64,000 nt of DNA from Balneola sp. (lineage in GTDB: Bacteria; Bacteroidota; Rhodothermia; Balneolales; Balneolaceae): contig JAEPNB010000002.1 in the NCBI GenBank assembly GCA_017643645.1, positions 248,001 through 312,000 on the forward strand. The letters are read 5' to 3'. The notes below the pieces were generated by a model that was given only the letters and a program-made list of their open reading frames with translations, was not told the origin of the DNA and did not search any database. Positions 43,550-53,400 of the stretch are shown here, piece after piece. The position numbers and the translations under genes were made by a program. The stretch's first letter is position 1. Every line of letters starts with the position of its first letter.

Positions 43550-43579
43550 AAGGCTGTTTTGAAAATTCAAAACAGCCTT
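43550..43579 (-). terminator. Intrinsic terminator after tsf
   Basis: On the minus strand AAGGCTGTTTTG, loop AATTTT, CAAAACAGCCTT, then a T-run: a 12-bp perfect stem. It lies between tsf and pyrH and would separate the ribosomal operon from pyrH, at least in part. Confidence 0.9.
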
Positions 43580-43597
43580 AAGGTAAAGAAAATTTGA

Positions 43598-44431
43598 TTA
43601 AGCCTCTTCGCCTAATTGAATTCTGCGAAAGGACTTAATAAGTGGAGTGTTATTTTGCTCCAGATATTGTTTTACGGTAATTCCGTTGTCCTTAACGAAT
43701 TTTTGTTCGAGCAAAACACGCTCTTCGTAGAATCTGCGAAGTTTTCCCTGAGCAGCTTTTTCAGCGATCTCAGCAGGCTTACCTTCGTTGATCAATTGCT
43801 CTTTAGCAATTTCCAGTTCCTTTTCTACAGTTGTAGCGTCAACTTCATCACGTGAAACTGCCAATGGATTCATTGCAGCAACCTGCATTGCAACATCACG
43901 TGCTACATCTTCATTTTCTACAACGCCATCAAACTCAGCTAAAACACCAAGTTGGTTTCCGGCGTGTATATAGTCAATGATAGATCCTTCGGTAGTTACC
44001 AGAATGCAGTTAGAGATCTCGATCTTCTCACCGATCTTTCCAACCATTTCCTGTAAGTGGTCAGCAATTGCTTTTCCATCAACTTCAGCTTTTAACAGGT
44101 CATCGATATTGTCGATGTTACCTTCGTAAGCCGCGTTCAGAAAGCCATCAGCCTGAGCCTGGAAATCTTCGTTACGAGCTACGAAATCTGTTTCGCAGTT
44201 CACTTCAATAGCTACAGCTTTTTTAGCATCATCGCTCACTCTGGAAAGAATCAATCCTTCCTTTGCATCACGATCAGCGCGCTTGTCAGCTACTTTCTGA
44301 CCTTTTTTACGAAGCAATTCAACAGCAGCATCAAAATCGCCATCTGTTTCGGACAATGCTTTTTTGCAGTCCATCATGCCCGCTCCGGTCATGTCTCTTA
44401 GTTTTTTTACGTCAGCAGCAGAAATACTCAT
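43598..44431 (-). CDS. tsf: Translation elongation factor Ts
   Basis: Nucleotide exchange factor for EF-Tu. N-terminal UBA-like part with KKLRDMTGAGMMDCKKAL, core with VNCETDFVARNEDF, and a C-terminal module with RFYEERVLLEQKFVKD. 277 residues, standard. 30 bases after rpsB in the same operon. Confidence 0.96.
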   Translation of the reverse strand: MSISAADVKKLRDMTGAGMMDCKKALSETDGDFDAAVELLRKKGQKVADKRADRDAKEGLILSRVSDDAKKAVAIEVNCETDFVARNEDFQAQADGFLNAAYEGNIDNIDDLLKAEVDGKAIADHLQEMVGKIGEKIEISNCILVTTEGSIIDYIHAGNQLGVLAEFDGVVENEDVARDVAMQVAAMNPLAVSRDEVDATTVEKELEIAKEQLINEGKPAEIAEKAAQGKLRRFYEERVLLEQKFVKDNGITVKQYLEQNNTPLIKSFRRIQLGEEA

Positions 44432-44461
44432 TTCTCTGAATAGTTTTTTTGAAAGTTAAAA

Positions 44462-45343
44462 TTATTCTTCTTCGTCAGTGTCAGCAGACTCTTTAGCGTC
44501 AACCGGCTCTACAGTCGGTTCATTAGCTTTTTTCTTTGAATCGCCTGATTTTTTCTTCTTACGAGAACGAAGTTTTGTTTTTACTTCTGGAGTTTCGTTG
44601 TCTTCTTTAGCTTCAGAAGCAGCACTTTCCATTACTTCTTCTTCCTGATGCGCTTCTCTTTCAGCTGCACCTTCAATGATAGCGTCAGCTACTTGTGAAG
44701 AAACTAATTGGATCGTTCTTGCGGAATCATCATTACAAGGAATAATGAAATCAGGTACATCAGGATCACTATTGGTATCAACCATAGCGATTACAGGGAT
44801 ATGAAGTTTAATAGCTTCGTTTACTGCAAGATGTTCTTTAAGGATATCAACTACGAAAATTGCACCCGGAAGTCTGCCCATGTTAGCAATACCACCTAAT
44901 GTGTTTTCCAGTTTTTCTTGCTCTCTTTCAAGCATCAAACCTTCTTTCTTGGTAAGCTCTGCCATTGTTCCGTCAGTCTTCATGCGCTCAATCTCTTCCA
45001 TACGACTGATGCTTTTACGAACTGTAGAAAAGTTTGTAAGCATACCACCTAACCATCTGTGAGTTACAAAAGGCATTCCTGAACGGATAGCTTCTGTTTT
45101 GATGATCTCGGTTGATTGCTTTTTTGTACCTACAAAAAGAATGGTCTTTCCGGCACGGGAAAGTTTCTGGATCTCATCAAGAGCATCCTGCAGATACTGT
45201 TGAGTCTTTTTAAGGTCAATGATGTGAATGTTGTTGCGTTGCATAAAGATGAAGTCTTTCATCTTTGGATTCCAACGGCGAGTCAGGTGACCGAAATGTG
45301 CACCGGACTTTAATAGTTCTTCAATTGAAGCTGCTTTAGGCAT
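44462..45343 (-). CDS. rpsB: 30S ribosomal protein S2 with charged C-terminal extension
   Basis: The core (about residues 1-225) is typical S2: LLKSGAHFGHLTRRWNPKMK, HRWLGGMLTNFSTVRKSI, and a DTNSDPDVPDFIIPCNDDS segment. The last ~65 residues are an acidic/lysine-rich low-complexity tail (RSRKKKKSGDSKKKAN) not needed for the fold, seen in other Bacteroidota S2 proteins. It follows rpsI after 131 bases that may hold a leader structure. Confidence 0.95.
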   Translation of the reverse strand: MPKAASIEELLKSGAHFGHLTRRWNPKMKDFIFMQRNNIHIIDLKKTQQYLQDALDEIQKLSRAGKTILFVGTKKQSTEIIKTEAIRSGMPFVTHRWLGGMLTNFSTVRKSISRMEEIERMKTDGTMAELTKKEGLMLEREQEKLENTLGGIANMGRLPGAIFVVDILKEHLAVNEAIKLHIPVIAMVDTNSDPDVPDFIIPCNDDSARTIQLVSSQVADAIIEGAAEREAHQEEEVMESAASEAKEDNETPEVKTKLRSRKKKKSGDSKKKANEPTVEPVDAKESADTDEEE

Positions 45344-45474
45344 TGTATTAAGATATGTGTTTAGGTTAATCCGCTACGTGGGTCAATCCCAAAAACCAAT
45401 CCCGGTTCAAGACCGAAACACCAGGCTTTGAGTCGCCACATATGTGTGGTTAATTTGTTGTTTGCGTAAATATA
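45344..45474 (-). promoter_or_regulatory. Possible structured leader upstream of rpsB
   Basis: On the minus strand the gap can form CCACA-cata-TGTGG and CGGT-cttga-ACCG hairpins and a further GGGATTG-repeat region. Ribosomal-protein leaders often bind their own product; S2 autoregulation is therefore plausible but not shown by a known consensus. Confidence 0.25.
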
Positions 45475-45861
45475 TTAACGCTTAGAGAACTGGAACTTCT
45501 TACGTGCTTTTGGCTGACCGTACTTTTTACGCTCTACCATTCTGTCATCACGTGTAAGTAGTCCATGACTTTTCAATACGTCATGTACTTCTTCGTTCTC
45601 ACCATCCAGAGCTCGTGCAAGTGCATGCGAAATTGCTCCGGCTTGTCCTGATTTTCCACCGCCACGTACAGTAACTTTGATGTCGTACTTACCTTCAAAC
45701 TCGGTTACGTTCATTGGCTGTGTAGCTATGTTCTGCATAGCTTTTACAGGTAAATATTCTTCTATTGGTAATTTGTTGACTATGAATTCACCTTTTCCCG
45801 GTTTGATATACAAACGCGCAGTTGAGGTTTTTCTTCGTCCTATGTAATTAGCTTGTGCCAT
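45475..45861 (-). CDS. rpsI: 30S ribosomal protein S9
   Basis: 128 residues, with YIGRRKTSTARLYIKPGKG at the start, VRGGGKSGQAGAISHALARA in the middle and the basic tail GQPKARKKFQFSKR. 12 bases after rplM. Confidence 0.97.
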   Translation of the reverse strand: MAQANYIGRRKTSTARLYIKPGKGEFIVNKLPIEEYLPVKAMQNIATQPMNVTEFEGKYDIKVTVRGGGKSGQAGAISHALARALDGENEEVHDVLKSHGLLTRDDRMVERKKYGQPKARKKFQFSKR

Positions 45862-45873
45862 GTTATAAATCGA

Positions 45874-46317
45874 TTAAAGCTCGATGATTTCAGGGTTCTG
45901 AGCTGCTTGGTTATGTACAGGTCCGGCATAAACTCTGACGTTCGTCAATAACTGACGGCCAAGTTTAGTTTTCGGAAGCATACCTTTAACAGCTTTCATT
46001 ACAAGAGAGGTAGGATCTTTTTTCAACATATCTTCAGCTGTAATAAAGCGCTCACCACCAGGATAAAATGTGTGATGGAAATATGTTTTATCGGTCATTT
46101 TTTTACCGGTCAACTTCACTTTTTCTGCATTGATAACGATTACATTGTCACCGGTATCCATATGCGGAGTGAAAGTTGGCTTATTCTTGCCTCTCAAAAT
46201 TGATGCTACAACACTACTCAAGCGGCCCAATGGCTGATCTTCAGCGTCGATCAAAACCCACTTCTTTTCAATGTCGGAAGGTTTTGCTGAGTATGTTTTA
46301 AAACTTAAAGTATCCAC
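45874..46317 (-). CDS. rplM: 50S ribosomal protein L13
   Basis: 147 residues from a GTG start. WVLIDAEDQPLGRLSSVVAS, then FTPHMDTGDNVIVINAEKV and KGMLPKTKLGRQL. First gene of rplM-rpsI-rpsB-tsf. Confidence 0.97.
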   Translation of the reverse strand: MDTLSFKTYSAKPSDIEKKWVLIDAEDQPLGRLSSVVASILRGKNKPTFTPHMDTGDNVIVINAEKVKLTGKKMTDKTYFHHTFYPGGERFITAEDMLKKDPTSLVMKAVKGMLPKTKLGRQLLTNVRVYAGPVHNQAAQNPEIIEL

Positions 46318-46542
46318 GATTAAACTCGTTTTTGTGTTTTCTTGGAAAGTCGAAAAAGATAGGGGTAATTCTGCTATGTATCAACATCTAATTGCATATT
46401 TAATTTCGAAATTTCCTTTAAACGATTTAAACAGGGTATTGCATTAAAAATAGTTTAACGAATCATGAGCCTTAGTATCAAAATGAGTTGATTTTTACTA
46501 AATAAGGATTAATTTGATGTTTAATTCACAAGCCGGAATACT

Positions 46543-46959
46543 ATGAGATATTTAACAATTTTGTTGGTTGCTCTGTTCTTTTCATGTAGTGAAAATATAA
46601 CTTCTACGAATCCCACTCCTGAGTTTCAAAAAGAATTCGAGATCGTTCATGGAGAAACATTGACTTTCGAAGGAACGGAAATATCTATACGGTTTGTGGA
46701 TGTCACAGACTTTCGTTGTAATGTAGCAGATATTGTTTGTGTTTGGTCAGGTGATGCAACTATTCTGTTGGATGTTGATAATCAGCAGGAAAAAATTAAT
46801 TTATACCATCCGGGTGAGGATTATTCGTGGCAGAAAAAGCCGGCGTCATTTATAAGTGATTATCAGATCGAGTTTTTAAGTTTAAGTCCTGAAATACGTA
46901 AAACAAATGACGAGCCAAAAAGAAATTACAGAGCAAAACTTATAGTAACTCCTAAATAG
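46543..46959 (+). CDS. Small lipoprotein, function unknown
   Basis: 138 residues. Signal ILLVALFFSC with lipobox cysteine near residue 15. The core has ISIRFVDVTDFRCNVADIVC followed by VWSGDATILLDV, with two cysteines that may form a disulfide, as in a family of small beta lipoproteins of Bacteroidota. No activity is known. Monocistronic, divergent from rplM. Confidence 0.75.
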   Translation: MRYLTILLVALFFSCSENITSTNPTPEFQKEFEIVHGETLTFEGTEISIRFVDVTDFRCNVADIVCVWSGDATILLDVDNQQEKINLYHPGEDYSWQKKPASFISDYQIEFLSLSPEIRKTNDEPKRNYRAKLIVTPK

Positions 46960-47023
46960 TATTCTGCCTCCTGTCTTATCTCGCAGAATTTCACCATTTT
47001 GATGGTCAACAAATTAATTGATC

Positions 47024-47383
47024 ATGTTTAAAGGATTACGCACAGTAATTTACCCGGCTCCGGATTTGAAAAAAGCTAAAGAATGGTATTCCGTTGCTTT
47101 AGGTGAACAACCATATTTTGACGAAGAGTTTTATGTAGGCTTTGATATCGGAGGCTATGAGTTGGGCTTGCAACCTGAGCGAACTCCCGGAACCGCAGGT
47201 TCTATCGTTTACTGGGGAGTTATAGATATACAGGAGACGTGGAATAAACTTATCGAACTGGGAGCTACCGCCGATGAGGAAATCATGCACGTTGGCGGGA
47301 ATGTATATGTTGCTACGGTAGTAGATCCTTTTGGGAATCTTTTCGGCATCATCCAGAACCCTAATTTTGAAGCAAAAGAATAA
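47024..47383 (+). CDS. VOC-family (glyoxalase/bleomycin-resistance-like) protein
   Basis: 119 residues from the ATG at 47024 (a TTG two codons earlier is less likely). One VOC module pair: YPAPDLKKAKEWYSVALGEQ at the start, GGYELGLQPE in the middle and VVDPFGNLFGIIQNPNF at the end, with histidine/glutamate candidates for metal binding. Substrate unknown. The next gene starts one base after its stop. Confidence 0.88.
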   Translation: MFKGLRTVIYPAPDLKKAKEWYSVALGEQPYFDEEFYVGFDIGGYELGLQPERTPGTAGSIVYWGVIDIQETWNKLIELGATADEEIMHVGGNVYVATVVDPFGNLFGIIQNPNFEAKE

Positions 47384-47384
47384 T

Positions 47385-48773
47385 ATGTACAAAACCATTG
47401 GACTTGCGAAAGAGATCGAGTCACCTGAAAATCCCGGAGCATTAGAAAAAAGAGTAGCTCTTATTCCGGACGACGTTAAAAAATTAGTCGACTTCGGTTG
47501 TGATGTTTTTGTGGAGCACGGGGCAGGAGAGGGAGTTGGATTTTCAGATGAAGAATATGTTGAAGCGGGGGCTAAGCTTCAGAGCAATAACGATCTCTAT
47601 CAAAACAAAGAGATGGTCATCAAATTCAAAGGGCCAGCGATGGAAAGTATTCCTCTAATGAAATCAGGAAGCACACTTTTTTGTATGGCACATTTTAGTT
47701 CGTTTCCGGAACGGGCAAAACTCCTTGAAGATCATAAGATCAACGTGGTAGCGATGGAGTATGTGGTTCAGTCTCCGGAAAAAATTCCAAATGACTTGAT
47801 ACTGGGATTAATGGCAGCTGAAAATTGTCTGGAAGCTGATATCAGAAGAGCTGGAGTGAGCGGAGTTGAATTCCATGTAATTGGATACAGTGAAAGAATG
47901 AGTGGAGCAGTTCGTCGTTTTATGGATCACTCACCGAAAAGTTTAGTGCTCCATCCCGAAGATGTAAGTATTGAAGAATTGGGATCTATGAACAGAAACT
48001 CAGTCATTGTATATGATTCTGCCTCTTTTGATGATCCGAACAAAATCATCTCAAAAACAGAAGCGGGAAGAACATTCGACATTCATTCTTTTATAAGCGA
48101 TCATGGTGATGAGGCTTTAAGATATTATCGACTTGTAAATCCATCCCCGAAATTCGGTAAAAGAAAGATCGAAGCACTTCATGAAACAGGAAGAGCAGGC
48201 GCCCGATACGGATTGGAATTATTGCAAGACAAAAGTTCTAAGAAGAAGTCTCCTAAAGATACAGTAGCCGTGGTTCTGGGTTATGGAAATGTTGGAATGG
48301 GCGCGATAGATGAATGTCATCGAAACGGAGTACGAACTATTCATGTGCTTGGAAAGGATCAAACTGAAAAAGGAATTATAGAAGAGTATTTAAAGGATGC
48401 AGATCTGATCATAAACGGAGCTGAACAACCGGCTCATTTGCGTGGGGTAAATTACCTGGTGACCAAAGAGCATGCTAAGAATTTACTTGAAGACGGGACA
48501 GTAGTTATTGATCTGGTGGGCGGAAGTGCCACAAACAGAAGTGCTGTTGAAAATGTAATTGAGTGTACTTATTTAACCGATCCATATTTTGAAGAAGAAG
48601 GAGTTCTGTTCTCTGCATTGTGGGGTTGGCCGATGATGGGATTTATGAGAGAAACGGCGATCAAATACAGCGGACAAATTACAGATATTCTGATCGGAGA
48701 CGACAAATTCATTAATGGATTAGATAAAATGACTCCCGGAGTAGAGCAGGCATTAGTTTGCGGGAGATTTTAA
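47385..48773 (+). CDS. Alanine dehydrogenase / transhydrogenase-alpha-like enzyme
   Basis: 462 residues from the ATG at 47385. N-terminal AlaDh/PNT-N domain: EKRVALIPDDVKKLVDFGCD, DEEYVEAGAKL. Rossmann domain from about residue 300 with VVLGYGNVGMGA, a GxGxxG motif that differs from the GAGxxG typical of classical Ald. Also LEADIRRAGVSGVEFHV. It could be a distant alanine dehydrogenase, a lysine/saccharopine-type dehydrogenase or a related amino-acid dehydrogenase; substrate not assigned. Next gene begins immediately after its stop. Confidence 0.75.
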   Translation: MYKTIGLAKEIESPENPGALEKRVALIPDDVKKLVDFGCDVFVEHGAGEGVGFSDEEYVEAGAKLQSNNDLYQNKEMVIKFKGPAMESIPLMKSGSTLFCMAHFSSFPERAKLLEDHKINVVAMEYVVQSPEKIPNDLILGLMAAENCLEADIRRAGVSGVEFHVIGYSERMSGAVRRFMDHSPKSLVLHPEDVSIEELGSMNRNSVIVYDSASFDDPNKIISKTEAGRTFDIHSFISDHGDEALRYYRLVNPSPKFGKRKIEALHETGRAGARYGLELLQDKSSKKKSPKDTVAVVLGYGNVGMGAIDECHRNGVRTIHVLGKDQTEKGIIEEYLKDADLIINGAEQPAHLRGVNYLVTKEHAKNLLEDGTVVIDLVGGSATNRSAVENVIECTYLTDPYFEEEGVLFSALWGWPMMGFMRETAIKYSGQITDILIGDDKFINGLDKMTPGVEQALVCGRF

Positions 48774-49403
48774 ATGAATCCGGAATTGATCAAAAAGCTA
48801 AACATCAAAGAAGAGCAGACTGTTTTATTGATCAATTGCCCTGAGGAATTGGAGGCAGATTTTGAGGGGTTAAGTCTTGAAAAAAATTCTGCAACTAAAA
48901 AAGCTTACGACTCAGTAATCATTTTTGTTCACAATGAAGATGAGTTGGCAGAACTACTCCCGAAGAATCAGAAATTTTCTAAAAAGGATGGAAAATTATG
49001 GGTGGCTTATCCCAAAAAGAGCGGCAGTATTTCTTCTGATCTGAACCGGGATATTATTTGGGGGATAGTAAACGGGTTAAAATTGAATCCCAATAAACTA
49101 ATCTCAATGAATGAGGATTGGTCTATCATGAGTCTGGCCAAAAAAGGAGCTCAGAAAAAACCTTCCAAATTCGGACAAGACCCACCCGGAGTTGACCGCA
49201 AAACTAAAACAGTAATTCCACCCAAAGACCTCCAAAAAGAACTGGATGCGAACCCCGAAGCCCAAATCTTTTTCGATTCCTTAGCTTTCAGTCATCGAAG
49301 AGAATATGTGGGTTGGATTCATGACGCCAAAAAAGAAGAAACCAGAGCGCGAAGAATTAAAAAGGCCATAGAGCTTTTATTGGAAGGGAAGAAGGTGAAG
49401 TGA
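48774..49403 (+). CDS. DUF3052-like domain fused to YdeI/OmdA-type domain
   Basis: 209 residues. The N-terminal half (LWVAYPKKSGSISSDLNRD, WSIMSLAKK-like end) resembles DUF3052. The C-terminal part FFDSLAFSHRREYVGWIHD and KEETRARRIKKAIELLLEGK is the YdeI/OmdA (bacteriocin-protection-like) signature. It abuts the preceding dehydrogenase gene with no gap. Function of both domains is poorly known. Confidence 0.72.
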   Translation: MNPELIKKLNIKEEQTVLLINCPEELEADFEGLSLEKNSATKKAYDSVIIFVHNEDELAELLPKNQKFSKKDGKLWVAYPKKSGSISSDLNRDIIWGIVNGLKLNPNKLISMNEDWSIMSLAKKGAQKKPSKFGQDPPGVDRKTKTVIPPKDLQKELDANPEAQIFFDSLAFSHRREYVGWIHDAKKEETRARRIKKAIELLLEGKKVK

Positions 49404-49524
49404 TTCCAATTTTTCAGGACATCTCTGTAATAACCACATCTCTTTTTGCTACTAATTCAGTATTCGTTATTATCTCGGAGTCTGTTTTCGGCAGATATAT
49501 TCATCCACACAAGAAAATTTATTT

Positions 49525-50415
49525 ATGGAATTATCTCTATCCAATATTTCAAAGACGTATAAAAATGGTGTTAAAGCACTGGACGATGTAACTATTGATA
49601 TTTCAGCAGGAATGTTTGGCTTGCTGGGTCCGAACGGTGCAGGGAAGTCTACGTTGATGAGAACCATTGCAACGTTGCAAGCTCCTGATTCAGGGATAGC
49701 TTCATTCAATGGTATAAATATTCTTGAGGACAAGATCGCTCTTCGCCAAACACTGGGATATTTACCGCAGTCGTTTGGTGTTTACCCGAAAATGAGTGCA
49801 GAGGACCTGCTGCTGTATTTTGCGAGATTAAAAGGAATCAGCAATAAAAAAGAGCGCGAAGAAATAGTTCAAACGGCACTGGAAATTACCAACCTGTGGG
49901 AAGTTCGAAAGAAAAATGTAAAGGGATATTCCGGTGGAATGAAACAACGATTCGGAATTGCTCAATTGCTTCTGAACAGCCCGAAACTGATCATCGTGGA
50001 TGAACCAACGGCAGGATTGGATCCTGCTGAAAGACACCGTTTTTTGAATGTACTTCGTGAGATCGGTACTAATAACATTGTGATCTTTTCTACTCATATT
50101 GTAGATGATGTGAAAGAATTATGTACGGATATGGCGATCATGAACGGAGGGAAGATCCTGAGTCATCATACCCCAACTGAAGGTGTGGATAGATTGAAAG
50201 GACAAATGTGGACCAAGAATATCCAGAGGGATGACCTGGAAGAACACGAAGCTAAATTCAATGTGATCTCTTCTAATTTCAATCAGGATAATTCACTGAA
50301 CATAAGAGTACACAGTGAGATGCAGCCGGACGACAGTTTTACTTCAAGCAATCCCGAGTTGGAAGATGTTTACTTCGTAACCCTTCACAAAGACAGCGAA
50401 GTAGTAGCTGCTTAA
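49525..50415 (+). CDS. ABC transporter ATP-binding protein
   Basis: 296 residues. Walker A GPNGAGKST near residue 36, signature YSGGMKQRFGIAQLLL, Walker B LIIVDEPTAGLDPAE, switch histidine in FSTHIVDDV. The C-terminal 70 residues are an accessory tail. Partner is the permease-peptidase gene that follows after 11 bases; together they resemble export or lipoprotein-type ABC-2 systems. Confidence 0.93.
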   Translation: MELSLSNISKTYKNGVKALDDVTIDISAGMFGLLGPNGAGKSTLMRTIATLQAPDSGIASFNGINILEDKIALRQTLGYLPQSFGVYPKMSAEDLLLYFARLKGISNKKEREEIVQTALEITNLWEVRKKNVKGYSGGMKQRFGIAQLLLNSPKLIIVDEPTAGLDPAERHRFLNVLREIGTNNIVIFSTHIVDDVKELCTDMAIMNGGKILSHHTPTEGVDRLKGQMWTKNIQRDDLEEHEAKFNVISSNFNQDNSLNIRVHSEMQPDDSFTSSNPELEDVYFVTLHKDSEVVAA

Positions 50416-50426
50416 GAATCTAAACT

Positions 50427-53400
50427 ATGTTCTATTCTATTTTCTCATTCGAGATCCGTTATTGGTTCCGCAAGCCTCTTTTCTACATTTACTGTGGAAT
50501 CATGTTCTTCCTGTCCACTTTTATTATGGCAGCTGCTGCTGGAATTTTTGAAGGTATTACCGCAACTATAAACTCAGTTACCATTGTGAATTCAGCGATC
50601 GCAATTAACGGAATGCTGAATGAAATGAATGTAATCATGTTCTTTTTACTTCCTTCCATAATTGGTGGAACTATTTTTAAGGACTTTGACAATGAAATGC
50701 ATTCGGTCACTTTTTCTTATCCATTTAAAAAGTGGGAGTATTTACTAGCGAAATTTCTGAGTGGGTTAACGATCACTATTATCGTGATGCTTTTTGCTGC
50801 GATCGGGATCATGTTGGGAAGTGTAATGCCGGGTACAAACCCCGAATTATTAGGTCCGTTTGTGCTGATGAATTATGTTCAGTCGTTCATCTACTACCTG
50901 ATTCCAAACCTGATCTTTTACGGAGCTATTGTATTTGCGGTGGTCACATTCACAAGAAATGTAAGTGTTGGTTTTTTGACTGTATTGGGATTGATCATCA
51001 TCCAGACGTTTGCTGCAGTTCTTACTCAGGATTCTGACAGTAAGATATTATCAGCAATTCTGGATCCCTTCGGAGCTCAGGCTAATAATTATTATACAGA
51101 ATATTGGACGATCTACGAGCGAAACGAAAACCCGCTGCCGTTCGGGGATATTATATTGTACAATCGTTTGCTGTGGACGGGTATTGGTTTACTGGTCTTC
51201 GGATTTGTATACCGGACGTTCAGTTTTGACCAGGAGGCTTTCTCGTTCAGTTTCTTCAAAAGAAAAGAAGGCAAAGCGGTTACCAAAAAGAACTTCGGAA
51301 GCATAATGGCAGTGAAGTTACCGAAAGTGAATTTAGACTTTTCGTTCATCGAGAGTTTTAAAACAGCCTGGTTAATTTCCAATCATGATTTCAAATACAT
51401 TATCAAAAGCTGGGCGTTTATCATTATTACCATTCTCGGGCTTTTACTTTCACTGGTAACTATTACTGTTAGCGCCGAAATTTATGGAACAAATACTTTG
51501 CCGGTAACCTGGCAAATGCTGGAATTTCCGGGATTGTTTTTTGGCTTGTTCATAAATCTGCTCACATTTTTATATGCAGGGATGCTCATCCACAGAAGCA
51601 GAACGGACAAGATCGACCAGCTTGTTCATTCCACTCCTATGCCGAACTGGGCAATTTTGTTATCTAAATTTTTTGCGTTGGTGAAAATGCAGGCCGTCTT
51701 ATTATTGGGGATAATGTTTCTGGGAATGGGGATTCAGATCTTCGCCGGGTATTTCAATTTTGAGATAGGACAGTATTTATTCGAATTATATGGAATCAAG
51801 CTGGTACATGTAGTTATCTGGGGACTTTTGGCGATCTTCGTTCATACGCTGTTCAAAAATTTCTACATGGGTTTTTTCCTGTTACTGATCGTGTCTATCG
51901 GTTTGAATTTTATAGATCAGATCGGTGTGGAACAAATGATCTTCAAGTTCAATCAATCGCCGGGCACTGCGTATTCTGACATGAATGGATACGGATCAAC
52001 TTTGTCTCCTTATTATATCTATAAGCTGTATTGGTTGTTGCTGGGAACGGCGCTGTATGTTCTTTCAATCATTTTCTTCAGGCGCGGAGTTCCTGATTCC
52101 ATTTCTGAGCGATTTTCTGATGCCCGAAAAGCATTCACACCCATTCTGAAAGCTGTGTTTTCAATCAGTTTGATAGGATTCCTTTCAATGGGAACGTGGA
52201 TCTATTATGTGAACAATGTTGAGAATGAAAATCTGTCGTCTAAGGAATTGGAGAAAAGACTGGCCGACTGGGAGAAGAATTACGGGAAATTTGAGAATAT
52301 AGCCCAGCCAAGAATTGTAGACGTAAATGTGGATCTGGATATTTATCCTGAAAGCCGTGATTTCGAAGCCCGTGGAAAATATATTCTGGTTAATAAAACA
52401 GACGTAGCCATTGATTCCATTCATATAGATCATGGAGGATTTATAACTGAGTTTGGTTTTGAGAAACCATCGGAGCTGGTACTGGAAGATGATTCCATGA
52501 ATTACGATATCTATCAGCTTTCAGAAGCATTACAGCCGGGAGATTCCGTAGTGTTTACATTTAAAATTTCGAATGAACCGAATGGGATTTTTAGAAATAA
52601 TTCTCCAATCAGAGCAAACGGTACATTCGTAAATAACAGTTTATTTCCCCGTATCGGATACAATCCTGCTAGCGAGTTAAGAGGCGAGGAGTCGCGCGAG
52701 AAGTTCGACCTTCCACCTAAAGAGCGTATGGCATCACAAACAGATTCTGCAGCCTTACAGAACACTTACATCGCTTATGATGCAGATTGGGTCGACTTTG
52801 AAACCACCATCAGCACTTCGGCGGAACAAATCGCTATTGCACCTGGATATCTTCAGGATGAGTGGACCGAAAATGGTCGTCGATATTTCCATTATAAAAT
52901 GGACAGCAAGATGCTGAATTTCTATTCATTCATATCCGCAGAATTTGAAGTCGCAAAAGATTCATGGAATGATATTCCTATTGAAGTGTACTATCACAAA
53001 GATCATGATTACAATATTGACAGGATGATCAAAGGAGTGAAAAGGTCACTGGATTATTACACAGAAGAATTCAGCCCGTATCAGCATAAACAAGTTCGGA
53101 TCATTGAGTTTCCGAGAACCGGCGGAGGGTTTGCTCAATCGTTTGCGAACACTATTCCATATTCTGAAGCCATCGGTTTTATTGCAGAAGTGGATGAAGA
53201 AAATGAAGATGGAGTTGATTATCCGTTCAGCATTACGGCGCATGAAGTTGCTCACCAGTGGTGGGCGCATCAGGTAATTGGTGCCAATGTTCAGGGAGCT
53301 ACGGTGATGAGTGAAAGTATGTCGGAGTACAGTTCTTTGAAAGTACTTGAGAAAGAATACGGCGAAGACAAAATGAGGATCTTTCTGAAAGATGCTTTAG

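Noticed and set aside
45380-45440. GGTTCAAGACC in the rpsB leader resembling a tRNA T-arm
   Set aside because: No acceptor stem, anticodon arm or D-arm could be placed around it.
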